Below, one piece after another: positions 16,165-17,117 of a stretch of DNA of 17,117 bases. The notes under the pieces were generated by a model. It had not been told where the DNA came from, did no database searches, and saw only the letters and a program-made list of their open reading frames with translations. The stretch covers positions 1-17,117 of the forward strand of contig CAZLGM010000055.1 in NCBI GenBank assembly GCA_964558875.1. Reading direction: 5' to 3'. This DNA is from CAZLGM01 sp964558875 (GTDB lineage: Bacteria > Desulfobacterota > Desulfobulbia > Desulfobulbales > Desulfocapsaceae). The position numbers and the translations under genes were made by a program. The stretch's first letter is position 1. Each line of letters starts with the position of its first letter.

Positions 16165-16962
16165 ATGCGTCTTGAAGAACATATCATCACCGAAAAACCC
16201 TATTATCTTGCCATTGGCAATGAAATCAAAATTGCCGTTTCCGCCTATGAGAACGGGCTGCCCCTGCTGCTTAAAGGTCCAACCGGATGCGGCAAGACCC
16301 GGTTTATGCAATACCTGGCCTGGAAACTGGAACGACCACTGATCACGGTCTCCTGCCACGACGACCTGTCCACCAGCGATCTGGTCGGCCGCTATCTGAT
16401 CAGGGCCGGAGAAGCTGTCTGGACAGACGGGCCCCTGACCCTGGCCGTACGAGCCGGGGCGATTTGCTATCTCGATGAAATCGTCGAAGCACGAAAAGAT
16501 ACCACCGTAGTTATCCATCCTCTGGCCGATGACCGGCGGGAGCTGCCCATTGAAAAAAGGGGAGAGCTGTTGACCGCCCCTGCCGAATTCATGCTTTCTG
16601 TTTCTTATAATCCCGGTTACCAAAGCGTGATAAAGGACCTCAAGCCCTCAACCAGACAGCGGTTTGTTGCCCTAACCTTTCATTATCCGGACCCTGAAAG
16701 GGAAGCTGAAATTGTCAGCACCGAGGGTGACATGAAGCAAGAACTTGCCACTTCCCTTGTCAAACTTGCAACAATGACCCGCAGCCTGAAAGACTCCGGT
16801 CTGCCCGAAGGCGCCAGCACCAGGCTGTTGATTCAAGCCGGCAAGCTGATCTCCATGGGAATCGATATCCGGACGGCCTGCCTTTCCGGGATTGTCGAGC
16901 CGCTCACCGACGACCCTGAATTGCTTGACGCTCTCACAGACATGGTCGATTCCATCTTCTGA
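16165..16962 (+). CDS. CbbQ/NirQ/NorQ-type MoxR AAA+ ATPase
   Basis: This 265-residue AAA+ ATPase is of the CbbQ/NirQ/NorQ family, whose members form hexamers and, with a von Willebrand A-domain partner (CbbO, NorD), remodel or activate metalloenzymes and Rubisco. Visible motifs: Walker A GPTGCGKTRF (near residues 36-45), Walker B AICYLDEIVEARKDTT, the following HPLADDRRELP segment typical of the family, sensor-1 region SVSYNPGYQ, and an arginine-finger region KPSTRQRFVAL. Length equals that of CbbQ (about 265-270). ATG 16165 was chosen because homology starts there (MRLEEHIITEKPYYLAIGNE); the ribosome-binding site is poor. The next gene starts 72 bp downstream and looks like the expected partner. 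The client enzyme is not visible here; neither Rubisco nor nitric oxide reductase genes are in the window. Confidence 0.88.
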   Translation: MRLEEHIITEKPYYLAIGNEIKIAVSAYENGLPLLLKGPTGCGKTRFMQYLAWKLERPLITVSCHDDLSTSDLVGRYLIRAGEAVWTDGPLTLAVRAGAICYLDEIVEARKDTTVVIHPLADDRRELPIEKRGELLTAPAEFMLSVSYNPGYQSVIKDLKPSTRQRFVALTFHYPDPEREAEIVSTEGDMKQELATSLVKLATMTRSLKDSGLPEGASTRLLIQAGKLISMGIDIRTACLSGIVEPLTDDPELLDALTDMVDSIF

Positions 16963-17034
16963 TCCTCTGTTCTCAGATTAAGCCTGTGAGTATTCAATAG
17001 CACAAACAACAAACCTCGTTACGGACTCAGGTCT

Positions 17035-17117
17035 ATGAATATGGCCCAGCTGACAGAGCGGTTTTATTCTCTTGTCGCTCCCGATATCCCCAATGAATGG
17101 GATGTGGAGGAAGTGGT
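17035..17117 (+). CDS. probable CbbO/NorD-type VWA protein, first 27 codons (cut by window edge)
   Basis: ATG 17035 (alternatively 17041) opens a frame that runs to the window edge: MNMAQLTERFYSLVAPDIPN then EWDVEEV. The acidic EWDVEEV start and its position directly after a CbbQ/NorQ-type ATPase fit the start of a CbbO/NorD von Willebrand A-domain protein, but the diagnostic MIDAS motif (DxSxS) would be far downstream outside the window. The assignment rests mainly on context. Confidence 0.6.
   Translation, partial: MNMAQLTERFYSLVAPDIPNEWDVEEV

Overview
The window reads as a chromosomal piece of a Gram-negative bacterium, most likely a sulfate-reducer-type member of Desulfobacterota (Desulfobulbales-like). 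This is an inference. It rests on the uptake [NiFe] hydrogenase with a b-type cytochrome, the 7TMR-DISM hybrid kinase, an outer-membrane autotransporter, and a palindromic repeat of a style I associate with that group. The sequence is a draft: exactly 100 N (3736-3835) mark an assembly gap.

Left part (1-7744, + strand) is a hydrogenase operon: the 3' end of the [NiFe] large subunit, a b-type cytochrome, hypF, hypC (nine codons, then the gap), hypD (5' end in the gap), hypE, a HyaD/HybD-type maturation protease, hypA and hypB. HypF and HypE make the cyanide ligands, HypC and HypD assemble Fe(CN)2CO, HypA and HypB insert nickel. The protease then trims the large subunit's 15-residue tail, and the cytochrome passes electrons from H2 into the quinone pool. 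Between hypD and hypE lies a roughly 142-bp imperfect palindrome that looks like a non-autonomous mobile repeat.

The stretch 7745-8190, between convergent genes, is a transposase graveyard on the minus strand: the first ~28 codons of a REP-associated (IS200-like) tyrosine transposase directly joined to a decayed N-terminal piece of an IS91-family transposase.

Middle part (8191-15332, - strand) holds a large type Va autotransporter and, upstream of it in the same direction, a 7TMR-DISM hybrid histidine kinase with receiver, PAS-like and unassigned C-terminal regions. The autotransporter passenger has about 18 clear tandem units of 25-28 residues, with an 81-residue higher-order repeat. It is broken by a 2-nt deletion that shows clearly against its own near-identical neighbouring copy. 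A candidate promoter with a 26-bp inverted repeat lies between the two genes.

Right part (15333-17117) is mostly non-coding to 16164, with an orphan intrinsic terminator and one possible 50-residue ORF. It is followed on the + strand by a CbbQ/NirQ/NorQ-type MoxR AAA+ ATPase and the first codons of what is probably its CbbO/NorD-type partner, cut by the window edge.
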